This document shows, one piece after another, positions 22,868 to 34,899 of a stretch of 64,000 bases of DNA. The stretch comes from Sycobia sp. Sy_11 (lineage: Eukaryota; Arthropoda; Insecta; Hymenoptera; Epichrysomallidae): NCBI GenBank assembly GCA_018907035.1, contig JACCIC010000004.1, positions 1,493,001 to 1,557,000 on the forward strand, in the 5' to 3' direction. Every line of letters starts with the position of its first letter. The stretch's first letter is position 1. The notes beneath the pieces were generated by a model. That model did no database searches and was not told the origin of the DNA. It saw only the letters and a program-made list of their open reading frames with translations. Position numbers and translations under genes: made by a program.

Positions 22868-25366
22868 TTAAATAATGAATATAAATGTAAATATAGATAT
22901 AAAATATAAATGAATATAAATAAATACATTAATTTTTTTATTATTAATTATCAAACGAATCACACAATTTCACTTCTAGAATATAGGATAAGTTGATTAA
23001 AACTGAATATATCGTTAATAAATTCAATAATATACAGCTAGTACACATGTAAAACAAATTTGTTTTTATTAATATGCTAAAGTGATAGCCAATATAGATT
23101 CTACCGTAGAGGTTATTTTTAATATACGTGACTGCGTTAATTTTATTATTAGTATAAATTTAAAAATCTTAAAATATTTTACAACCGAGGAAATGTTTTG
23201 CGAGTTAAGAGATCTGCAATTTACTACATTCAATTGCCAAAACGAAAGTAAAATCAACATCGTCACATTTGTGTCAAAATTCGTGCGCGAAGAAAAAAAA
23301 CACCTATCATTTATTACTTCGTCAAGCTAAAAAAATTATTCACTTATTTTTGATGCATTCCGATGTTCCCTGTGTCTTATGACGTGTCTCGCCTCACCAT
23401 ATTTATTATTAGTTAACTCGGGCTCTCTATCTCAAAGTCGAATCTCGATGGTGTATAACCATAGTCGAATATCTCGACGTGCACTAGTCCCAAAGTACCC
23501 TATATATATATATATATTACTCAAGAATTTTAATTCAAAATTCGAATAGATAAATAAAACTATAGCAACAATAAAAATATTTTGATTCTGTTGAAAATTA
23601 TTTTATTATTAAAAATGATGCTTTTAATGCTTGTTTTGGTTATTGAATATTTACTATACCTTTTTCGTATTAACACAATACAGCATGCGTATTTGAGTTC
23701 TCTCGCCATACACAAATGACGCTTAATAGTTTTCCACTTGCAAACAAATTCGCGTAACTGAAAAATTCAAACACAATTCAATAAGTGATAAAAAAATTGA
23801 ACGTATTATATTTAAAGGGATATTTTTTGTTTTTTTATCAATGCATTAAAAGTTTTTTTTTATAAAAATGTTATTAATTAGTATCTTTATAAAAGTTATT
23901 TATTAGAGTTTATGCTACTATAATTGAACTTTTTATATATACAAGGAATTGCAGAACAATTTGAACTTTTTGATGATAGAAAAATTAATTTTTTTACAGC
24001 ACACTCTTGATGGAATTTTTTTCTTAAGCTACTACTACTTTAAAATAATAAAAAAACACTAGGATTCCTTATTTTTTAATAAGCTTACTTTTATGTTTAA
24101 AAAAACTTGTTTTTTCCTATTAAGTCAATACCAATTAGCAGTTACAATTTTTATTCAAAAAATAATTAACAATTCCTTTAAAAAGTAATAATGTGTTATG
24201 TCATTATTTAAAGTGAAATTTCTATTTAATGAAAGCAATATCGTCCTTTTGAATTCAATAAGAAAATTTTTTACCCTAATATAAATGTTTGATTTATTGT
24301 TAGTTTTGGCATATTTATAACACCCTGTAATAATAATATTGAAATATTTGGTTAATATTTTCTGATATAATAATGAAAATTTTGCTGATATTTTCAAGCA
24401 CTTTTCTATAATAATTAAAATGTGCCAAGAAAGAAACTTGATTTTTAATACGAAGGGCTCGTAAACAGCTCACATTTTAAACTTTTTTAATTCAATTAAA
24501 TCAAATTAAATATCTAATTAAATCTAATTAAATCTAACTCAACCTCATTCTTTTAGGCATTATTGAAACTTTTTATTAAAATGGTCTTGTTAAAGCATAT
24601 TATTTTTTGTTTGATCTTAGTTGCAATGAATACAAATTAATCATAATAAAATAAATGTGATACCGTATTTTTTATACTACAATTTTATAAAAGAAATTTT
24701 TACAACTTAAATAAACGTTCCATCTTAGAAGCGAGAGAAAATAAAATAGCAGTTTTTGAAAAGTTTAAAGTTTTCTGGATATATTCGTATATAACATTTT
24801 AAACCATCCATTTAGAGTAGAAAATAAGCTTTCAAAATTGATCCTTAAAAATCGTTTTAGAAAAGGTATTTATAAAAGCCTAACACTAAATTTTTTAGAA
24901 TATGGAAATTTTAATGATGGAAACTGGACATTTCCGTCTTTTTGACGATACAAAGACTAACAAGATTTCTGATATAAATGTCTTATTTCAAGGTAATAAA
25001 CTTTATTAAATATGTAAATATTTATTAAGACATGAAGAATTAAAAATGAATGTAAACCACTCTTCAAATGTATATAAAAATATCTTTTCTAGAAGTTTTT
25101 GTTTCTAATCTTTCAACTATAAGCCTTTAAATTTTTAAATTATAATTGCTACTACAGTTTGTTTGCATATTATAAAAATTTTATGGCATATTATTTGTGG
25201 AGGAAGTGTGCTAAAGTGTAAAGATGATAGGGCGCTGGACTGCATAAAAATATTTATTTAAGTGTTTTTATATGTTTGTGTTACACATTTTTCCTTATAT
25301 TACCAGCACTTCTACTCAGATGTTATTTTTTAATATTTAATTGTTTTATTTATTTTTTCGATACAG
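22867..25366. other. AT-rich DNA, presumed tropomyosin 5' intron or upstream
   Basis: No coding exon is recognised. The frames at 23,069-23,330, on both strands, have no family resemblance. The acceptor ATACAG at 25,361-25,366 shows that at least the end of this stretch is an intron. Confidence 0.5.
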
Positions 25367-28300
25367 TAATACCGTTTTATTCGTGAGCAAAAGGAGAAGA
25401 AAAAAGCCGCCATCATGGACGCCATCAAGAAGAAGATGCAAGCGATGAAGCTTGAAAAAGACAATGCGCAGGACAAGGCCGACGTATGCGAGGGACAGGC
25501 CAAGGAGGCAAATATGCGCGCGGACAAAGTCAATGAGGAGGTCCAGGATCTGACCAAAAAATTGTCCCAGGTCGAGAATGACCTTGTCACGAACAAGGCC
25601 AACCTCGAGCAGGCCAACAAGGACCTCGAGGAGCGCGAAAAGTCTCTGACCAACGTGAGTTTATATATAATTTTAGACACGTCACCAAGAAAGGAGCAAG
25701 CTGTATAATTTCCATTATTAAAAGGCTTTTCCAGACTTTTTCCATTAATAAGCCAGTATAGGTTTCTTATATGTCTTAGTATTCTATAAAAAATAAATTA
25801 TTGAAAAATTTTAAATAACAAAATACTTATACAAAACTTTTTGATAAGAAATAAAGGTATTATTATAACTTGTTTATACAAATTGGAGATTCTAAACAAC
25901 CTTTCTTGCATAAAAACTTAAAATACAATTTATTTTTCCGATTATTTCTTACAAAATTTAAAAAAACATTATTATATATTGCTATTTATATTTCATTTTA
26001 ATTTAAATGTTTATTATTATAACTAATAATTTGATATTCGTATTCTTTTATGAAGGTTAAAAAATAATATATTTTACTATAGAAAATAAAAGTGAAAATA
26101 TGCAATTTTAGCAGAATCAATAACATATAAATAAATCTTTAGTTTGGACAATAAATTTAATTAAATAGATCGATGAGGTCCTAAATAACATATACTCAGA
26201 GAAAAATATAAAGAATAAGAAGGATCTCGAAGATTAATTTCCAAAACATTAAAAATTTTTACGTAAGTGAGTAGAACTGATCTGGTGCAAATGTCCAGAC
26301 ATTCATACATAAATAAAATACAAATGGCAATTGTGAAAACCGTTGAAATATTGTAATAAAGTATCCGTACCCATACATACCTATAACGCAATACTCTCGT
26401 GCGATGAAATAAAAATAGCTCAATTTCGCAACATAATAAAATTAAAGTCTTCATATATTTGTTATACTTTAATTTTATTTACTCTTCATATATTTGTTAT
26501 ACTTTAGAAAAAATAACAATTTTTTTTCAACGGGTTAATACTTTTTAATCATACTACCAGTACAAGCTACCCGTTCTATTTCTAATTATTTTTACTGACG
26601 GTAAAAATGATAGTTTTTTATATTTATATAATAAATTTTACATTTCGCCATTAATATGATCACGTTAATTTTGGTATGCTCTTCTGTATCTGTAACTTTA
26701 AGCCAATATTTTATTTCTCATAAATGTGCGAATAATTATATTGTCAATGAAATAATATAGGCCGAGTCCGAGGTTGCTGCTTTGAACAGGAAGGTTCAAC
26801 TTATTGAGGAGGACTTGGAGCGTTCCGAGGAGCGTCTCAACACAGCCACCGCTAAACTCGCCGAGGCCTCCCAAGCTGCTGATGAATCTAGCCGGTAAAT
26901 CATATTCAGAGTAGAAACATTTTACGCTTATTATTACAGCATACCCGAGTGCACACTAGAAAAAAATCATTTTTATATTTTATAGTTCCTATAGTAAGGG
27001 TTTTTAAAGTAAAAATATAAATATACAATTAGTACGTATATAATACAGCTTATTATTGACAAGAATGAGTCATAGTACTGCAAAAAGTTTGCGCCAAGCG
27101 AGAAATCCCAACCTATTTGCACTAAGTTTTCAATAACACTGTTTGGAATAAACTTTTTGAAATTTGATAAAAACAAGAATTACTTATTAAAGAAGAAATC
27201 GTTTAATATATCGTGTATTTAAGTATCTGTTATTGTTTTACGACAGTACTAAAAACAGTTAATTTGTTAATAACAAATATTCTGACTATTTTTGAGTTCA
27301 CCTTTCGCTACGTAAATTAGATAAAAGAGGCCGAGTATTTAAAAAATTAATCGATGATTATGATTGAGCATTAGTATAATATAGTGGAATGATATGATTT
27401 AGTTGATGTACCAAACCGTTGGTCCTCTGTTAAATCAATTACAAGGCTGTAGCTCGCTCTTATGGTAATGGACGCTAGCCAATACACATTTAATAGACAC
27501 ATCAAACTAAACATCAGGGATAATGATAGCTAGATGGAAATTGTATGAGCTTATTGACTATATATTCTAACACTGTAGCTATCAAAATTTAAGAATTAAA
27601 CAGAGACTTAACGCAAATCCTAAGTATGATACACAATAATAAAATTATACATAAAAGTACAGATATATTAAATACACTGGTCTACCTGCATTCGTAGTCA
27701 GTAAGCACAAAAAACACCATACAAAACTTGCGTAAAACAGTGGACATCCATCGGCAGTAAAAATATAGGTTGTTTCAAGACTATAATAATTATTTTTTAT
27801 CCATATCTTTTATCAGTATTTTTTAATGATACTTCAAAATGTATCGATTTAATTCAAAAGCTATGTTTTTATTACAGACTGGAATAATGTTATAAGTCAT
27901 ACTTGACATCTTGAATTTTATATATGTATTGTATTAAATACTATCATTATTGCTTCAAAAATAATGATTCAGTAACGTATACATTTATACAGTTTCATAA
28001 AAAGAGTTAATTTTAAAAATATAATAAAAATGAACAATAATATATGTAAAATTTTATTCATATTATCCGATTATAACAAAACTGTACGTTTCCAACATGC
28101 TATATCGGTACATTTCAATATTTTCAAATATTCATTATTATATAATAAGTAGCCGTTCCGTACTTAGTCATTTCCATAATGAAATACAAATATAATATAT
28201 AATACGTCGAATTTGCAGAATGTGCAAAGTGTTGGAGAACCGAGCGCAGCAAGATGAGGAGAGAATGGATCAGCTTACAAACCAGCTGAAGGAGGCCCGT

Positions 28301-29175
28301 CTTCTTGCTGAGGACGCCGATGGAAAGTCCGACGAAGTCTCTCGCAAGCTGGCCTTCGTTGAAGACGAACTGGAAGTCGCCGAAGATCGTGTAAAGTCTG
28401 GAGAGGCGTAAGTGCATTGTATAAATTATTTTTATAAATATAGTATAAATATAGTTTTCGGTGTGTTTATATGAGTATGTATAGTAAAGTATACACGAAA
28501 AAATATTAAAGCATCATTCTTATAGTGATGTAAAGTTTAAAAATAATATATGTAATGTACGTATATGTACGATTCTTATAAATATGTGTATTATAATGAA
28601 TAGCGGTGACATACCACATCGATTAACTCTATATAAATATATGGATAATATATATATTGATAATATATATATATATCATATCATACTTACTAATTCATAA
28701 AGACAAAGCGTGTTTTTGTTTGTACGCGATAACCGAAAAAACTACTGAACTGATTGTTCTGAAATTTGACATATAGATTCTATATTATCTTGGGAAGGAC
28801 ATAGGCTATGTTTTTTATTGAAAATCATTTTACTTTTAACAATAAATTAAGTTAACAGTTTTAGAGGTTAGTTTCACCAGCGGCCACTAGTTGGCGTCTT
28901 GAATCACGAACATCAACTCAATGTAGTCGGCTTAAAGTATTAATACCAGGCCAGCTCAAGTAAATGTTCATATCCAACTTTGGGATTCGTATCCTAAAGA
29001 AGGTGTGACGTTAGTCGATATTACTTTTTTTGTTCTTCACGTTAATCTGACATTATTCTCACACCTCATGGAGATATTTTTGGATTTTTGTAAATTTTAT
29101 TTTCTCACTTGCAAATTTTTTTTCTACCACTCGAACTCGAAAGTACAATTTTCTCCATGGGAGCCGTATTTAATA

Positions 29176-29228
<53 letters not shown>

Positions 29229-30798
29229 TATAAAATGGTCGGTAAAATATCAACTTTTTGAAGTGGAGGCTACATTGAAACAGCTTTTTATACAGAAGCG
29301 ACGATAGGTAAATTACGGTCAATTATTTATAGAAACATAGATTTTTATATACAGAGTACTTTTTACTTAGGTATTATTGAATTATTTATGAAATCGGTTA
29401 AATTATTATCTCGGGCGAAGCCGAGACGGGAGATGCTAGTATATATATAATTTTATTGGCTAACTGTACAGTGTGCTTTATTTTATATATGATAAAACAT
29501 AATTAAATCGCAAGCCTCGATACGATATTTTTTCATCTTTCAGATCGCTTTAAATAAAATGCAAGATTTCCTGTGAGTCGATACACTTTGAAGAAGAATT
29601 AATATCATATAGCGTAGAAAAACTATATGAATTTCAAAATGGGGAAAAGTACTCATTTTTTTCATCCTCTTTGTTCAAATAGAATCAGTCTGTTCCTAAT
29701 TTTTTCATGTAAAAAATTTACTAATGTGAACGTCTATACTATCGAGCCGTATAGGTGCTTCGTTTATTATATATTTTTAGAATATTTATTCTAGCCGTAG
29801 TGTTATCATTATTAGCTATATTGTATACAATATAAACATGCATGCACTGACAGAATCGGGAGCAAGAATGGAAAAATCTAATATGTTATAATATGCGTTC
29901 ATTGCACTAAAGTTTGTTTTTCTTTATATTCTAGGAAAATTATGGAGCTAGAAGAAGAGCTGAAGGTTGTCGGTAACAGTTTGAAATCTTTGGAAGTTTC
30001 TGAAGAGAAGGTAATTAAAATTATAATATAATTTGGCTAATTTTAGTTGAGAAAAAAATATTTTTATTATTCAATATTTTTATTTTGGTTTTTCGAATTC
30101 ACTGTATAGTTGTTTCTTATTAAATATAACCATTTAAATCAACGATAATAATTATAACAAAAATTATTATAATCATTTTACTAATTATAACTCATTTTAT
30201 TATTATAAATTATAAATGAAGTGATATTAAATTGCATTACCCTAATAACTTTGACATGAAAAAACTTATAAATTTTTTTAACAGGCTAATCAAAGAGTTG
30301 AAGAATTCAAGCGACAACTGAAAACTTTAACTGTTAAACTGAAGGAAGCAGAGGCGCGTGCTGAATTCGCCGAGAAGACTGTTAAGAAACTCCAGAAGGA
30401 AGTTGACAGGCTCGAAGGTAAAATTAATGAATATTTGTATTGGTCTTACAATCCAATTAAATTAAAAATAATATATAATTATATTAATCTATGTTTCTAT
30501 TAATACATATAATATATAATTAATTAACAATTATGATGACAGTCAAATTGTCCTTGTTAAAAATCAAAAGTATGTTTAAAATATTTATAGAGATTGAAAA
30601 TTTGGGATTTAAAATACATATATTACATTTAAACACATAATAAAATAAGTGCATAATTTAATACATGATTTATATAATACATAAAATACCTTACATAGAA
30701 TGCATTCACCTTGAAGCTTTTTATAGAAAGCAAAAAATTACTATATAATTGCCTTATGACAAGATAATTTTTCGTGAAATTTCATAAATATTAATATC

Positions 30799-30847
<49 letters not shown>

Positions 30848-32835
30848 CATTAAATATTTGAAGCTAGTAAATAGCACAGTTATTGACTGAAACGATTGTA
30901 TTTTATAAGTATGCCTATAGCTTACCTTACCACAAATAAACTAATAAAAAAACATTTTGATTCAATCAATAAAAGTTAAAATTTTTTATAATGTATATAT
31001 TAAAATGAAAACTAGTAAATTTTAGACAGTCAAAAATCAGAATTAAATAATAACTTATATTGATGATTATATCAAAATAAAGATTATCAGTCTAGATAAA
31101 TTAATTGTTAAATATTCTGTAAAAACAAAAAAAAAATGTAATTCAAATAGAATAACTTATATTGACTAGTGTTTTCTTCAAACAATAGTTTATGTTATCA
31201 AAAGGGTTAACTAATCTGAAATTATTACAAATTTTAGTTGAGCGTGCATTTTTATTCACATCTATTTTATATTGCTTTAAAATTTTCATAAAATTCATCA
31301 AATGATATGCAGTAAATGAGAACACTTTGAACATTTTATAACCAAAAAATATAAATCAAATTTTAAAAACGCTGTCAAATCAATACCGTTTGATGAATTT
31401 GCTTGAAACTATCCAACAATGTAAAATATACATAAATAAAGAAATTAATTGATTGATGGATACATAAAGTAAATTTTGGACTTAGAACAAACAAACAAAC
31501 TTGCATCGATTCTATTGCCTAACAGCAAGAGATGTAAGCGATTTTTTGATATATCAATATGTTACAAAATTATGCATTTTGTAAAATTAGGCAATATATC
31601 CAAAAATTCTAAACGACATCAGTGAAGAAGACAATTTTGAATATACTGTTAAACTTTCAAAATGATCGGTGAATTTCAGTTCAAGTTCTGTTTTCGGACA
31701 TTTAAAAAAAGAGATTTACGAAAAATGTTCAAAAATTTTAAATACTGAAAAATCATATTATATTCTTGTGTATGTTAAAGCTGAAATTCCAAAACTATAC
31801 AAAACTCCTCGTAAAAGTCGTCCCGACATACCTAAATATTGAATTCTACTGCCCGAATACGAAACTTCGCGTAGATGTCGTCCTAAGATACCTGGAAATC
31901 TTTTTCTACCTCCCGAATACGCAACTAAAATATTTCTTTATAGAAATCGTATATAAAATGTAAAAGCAGCTTTTTATACGTAAACGACTCTAAGTAAAAT
32001 TATCTATAGGAATATAGATTTATACATAGAGTATTTGTCACATAAATATTATGAAACTATTTAATAAATCGTTTATTATTTTCTCGTATGAAACCGAGAC
32101 GAGGGAGGCTAATATATTTAATACAAACAAATATACTGATAATTTCTACGAAACTATTTCATTCAAAAATAATGCCAAGAAAATCTTACATTAGCATTTG
32201 CTTGAAAAGAATCTTGATTATAACCCAAATGGCAATGTGAATTCAAATTCCATTGCAAATAACTTCAAAAAGAATTCAAAAATATTCTATAAAAAATCAT
32301 ATATTTTGTCTATAAACCTCAGAACTAAATATAGATGTTAAATGCATATAGTATCATGTCTTTATCGGTATTAACAGCTAAGATAATTTTTAATGATAGT
32401 GCCAGTTTATGCTGCACTCCACCTATTGATTTGACTTAAAATTTATGAGTATATTTTTGCTAATTGCGAAATAGAAAGTATATATTTATTATGAATACAC
32501 GTCTGCTGACATTTTAATGAATAATTGATGGATTTGTTCTGAACAGAGAATAAATACAATGTGATTTTGAATTCATAATGAATTCATTGCTCAATTTCAG
32601 AATACATCTTAAATTGTATATAAGCTCAATAATATATAAATAAAAAGAACACATAACACATAATTCTTTTTGAATATTTTTCAAAAAGATATGATCTAAT
32701 TATTTGGAAAATTAAAAATTAAACAAACTAATATACGGCATCTATTTTACAGATGAGCTTGGAATCAACAAAGACAGATATAAATCTCTGGCCGATGAAA
32801 TGGACTCCACTTTCGCCGAGTTGGCAGGTTATTAG
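25367..32835 (+). CDS. Tm2: Tropomyosin, muscle type (Tm2 ortholog), six coding exons
   Basis: The product is a 284-aa coiled coil that lies along actin filaments and, with troponin, makes contraction calcium-dependent. Coding parts are 25415-25654 (after 48 bp of 5' UTR from 25,367), 26761-26894, 28219-28407, 29935-30010, 30285-30417 and 32753-32835 (TAG). They total 855 bp, every junction is GT-AG, and the length is exactly that of muscle tropomyosins. The protein starts [12 protein letters not shown], has uninterrupted heptads with no Pro, and ends in FAELAGY. Exons 3-6 ([29 protein letters not shown]) are Tm2-like. Exon 2 looks more like Tm1 (see findings). Exons 1-3 are GC-richer than the surrounding DNA. 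Upstream non-coding exons are probable. A Helitron sits in intron 3 and Helitron/microsatellite debris in intron 5. Confidence 0.97.
28681..29439 (+). mobile_element. Non-autonomous Helitron, copy 2 (in a tropomyosin intron)
   Basis: The element starts TCATACTTACTAATTC next to A and ends CTAG next to T at 29,440. Just before the end is a GC hairpin, TCTCGG-GCGAAG-CCGAGA (29,409-29,426), about 10 bp from the CTAG terminus. These are the standard structural marks of Helitrons. It is 759 bp long, with 5' sequence AAAGCGTGTTTTTGTTTGTA shared with copy 1. It carries a (TA)n run at 29,179-29,224 and no helicase coding. It lies in sense orientation in the intron between the third and fourth coding exons. 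Confidence 0.85.
30797..30845. repeat. (TA)n microsatellite
   Basis: A plain TA run in the last tropomyosin intron. Confidence 0.95.
31790..32112 (+). mobile_element. Helitron 3' fragment of the same family
   Basis: The end matches copies 1 and 2: a run like AAATCGTTTATTATTTTCTC, a decayed hairpin (CTCGTATGAAACCGAGACGAGG), then CTAA before T at 32,113. Inside are about two and a half copies of a unit of roughly 60 bp ending CCCGAATACG, shared with copy 1 near 12,900-12,985. No 5' end is found. Confidence 0.55.
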
Positions 32836-33387
32836 TATAACCAATTTTGTAAACAGGCCGCCTTGCCAAAGGCCAATGTCCAAAACATATCCTGTGAGCT
32901 TCGATGTTTCGCTGCCGGGATTCCTTAATCGATCTCTGGACAGATGCGTAACTCGCGTAACATACATCAACCAAAGAAAAGACAAAAAAGAAACGATTGT
33001 ACATCGCTCGTTATTATTGTGTACATTCATCTATTGCAGCCACTGTTCTATTTTTGTTTTCCCTCTCTTTCTATCTTTTACAATCCCTTTACTTTGCTTT
33101 TTTCTAATATGGTATTTTTATATAAACTCTATGTGAATTTTTAATAATGCAGCAAGCAAAGCACCTCAAGTGTTGTAATCTAAATTGTATAAATAATAAC
33201 ACGGATATTTGCATAAATTGAAAACGATGACTGTCGTAGCGATAAACAGATTTAAAAAATAATATTTAAATAGCATAATCGCTGAGACAAAACTATAAGG
33301 ATAGCTGTAGATGACGTATAACACAAAAATCATCTTGTATTTTATTTATGACTTGTTATTTATATTATGATATGATATGGAATTATA

Positions 33388-33393
33388 AATAAA
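33388..33393 (+). terminator. Tropomyosin poly(A) signal (AATAAA)
   Basis: AATAAA lies about 550 bp after the tropomyosin stop codon, followed by a T-rich stretch. It is a plausible 3' end, and others upstream cannot be excluded. Confidence 0.45.
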
Positions 33394-34025
33394 CGGCTGT
33401 AACCCTTTTAATTATCGCTTACTTTTTTGAATATAGATAATTACATATAAATTAAATTGTATTAAACGTTTAATTTAATGATATATAATAAGATGTGTTA
33501 TGAAAAATAAGATATTTTTCAATGGAGTAATTTATTGATTAAGTAATATCAAAGTATCACAATTGCCTTTCTCTTTAAATTATTCTAATATAATGAAATA
33601 TTTATAAAAATTGCACAATCGCATAAAAAGGTCATTCATTAACAAAGACTTTTGTTATATTCGATGCAGTAAGTTCGAAGCCAAAACTAGTTCGGAGAGA
33701 GTATCCCCAGTTTTTTTACTGGCGTCAAATACTGCCTCTTTTATCGCTTAAGCTTTACGGGATAATAATTTCACTTAATTTTATGACAATTCATTATTAT
33801 TTCCGAGTTGTTTATAAATGATTTTCATGAAAAATGATATTATCTTATTAATTATGAAGTAGTTATGAACAATTATAATCGAAAAACTTGTTTTTTAGTT
33901 CAAATTCTGACTTCGTTAAATAACAGTAGTTAAAATTTGGGAAAATTTCGAAGTCAATTTTTGAAAAATTTTCGTGTTCGAGTTTGTAAAAAAGCAACAA
34001 ATAAATAAAAAAAATTTTTTAAAGA
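33394..34025. other. Intergenic AT-rich DNA
   Basis: No gene or repeat is recognised. Confidence 0.5.
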
Positions 34026-34029
34026 AAAC

Positions 34030-34870
34030 AGAACTTTCCCTATGCCTACGTCTACGGTTATAGAGTGGTTTTAGCTAGCGAACAGACGGTATGCTCCATC
34101 CTCCTTCATTGACGCGGGTAGGAAAGTAACCTATTCGTGTATCATTCGGAAGCACGAACCACTATATAATAAGACGTCTGACCATTTTGTCGACTTTAAC
34201 TAGTTTCCCCACGTGAATGTTTCCATCTTGAAGTAAAGACTTGGTAGGACAAACAAACGTTGATGGAGCTTGAATGGAGTTTCGACCAGGAACTGTAGTT
34301 GCTCGGCTAGCTTACTGGCTATAGAACTCCGTCTTCTATCTTGAACGGAGAATAGAAGCCCAAGGTTTGAGGCGACCTATGGTTCCCACCGATTAAATAT
34401 ATTTTTTAAAAATCCTCGTTGTGGATCTCTTTGGTGATAGGTGTAATTCGGTGTTGAATCTACAAGCACTACTAGATAGTCTGCGAAGACAAAAGCATAG
34501 CATAAAGCGTTGTTGAATCTCGCACCGAATTTTTGACGCAGTAATCGAAATAGAATCCATGATGATGCTAAAGAAAGCCGGAAAATCAGGTCGCGCTGCC
34601 TAACTAAGCTCGTAATCCTCAGAGAATTTCAATCAGTGTCGATTATCATAGTTGTACCTCTGGCATAATACCCCTTGAAGTATTCGAGGATGACATCAAA
34701 GCAAAGCGTTTAAAGCTAAAAAGCTGTTTAAGAACTTTGCGATATCAAAGGTGAAGAAGTACGATGACTGATGACTGGTCAAGCAGCTTTTTAAGATAGC
34801 TTTGAAAAGGAGAGTATTTTCTCTGTAGGCGACAAATCACCTACTGAAGGCGAATTTTTGATCATCAAAA
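34030..34870 (-). pseudogene. Decayed non-LTR reverse transcriptase (R1-like)
   Basis: On the minus strand, two reverse-transcriptase landmarks stand in order: a segment IIMDS at about 34,550-34,567, and then AFVFADYLVVLVDS at about 34,450-34,495. The second corresponds to the catalytic Y/F-A-D-D box, with its second Asp changed to Tyr. Flanking sequence in other frames resembles the surrounding palm and thumb regions. Many stops and frame changes occur. Composition is closer to even than the AT-rich neighbourhood, as expected of an inserted coding element. The clade assignment (R1 group) is tentative. Confidence 0.6.
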
Positions 34871-34899
34871 CAGACAACTGCATCAATCCTCAGAACCAA

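Noticed and set aside
23069..23330. Overlapping frames of 65 and 82 aa on opposite strands
   Set aside because: Neither has a recognised domain, a splice context or biased composition, so chance frames are the simplest explanation.
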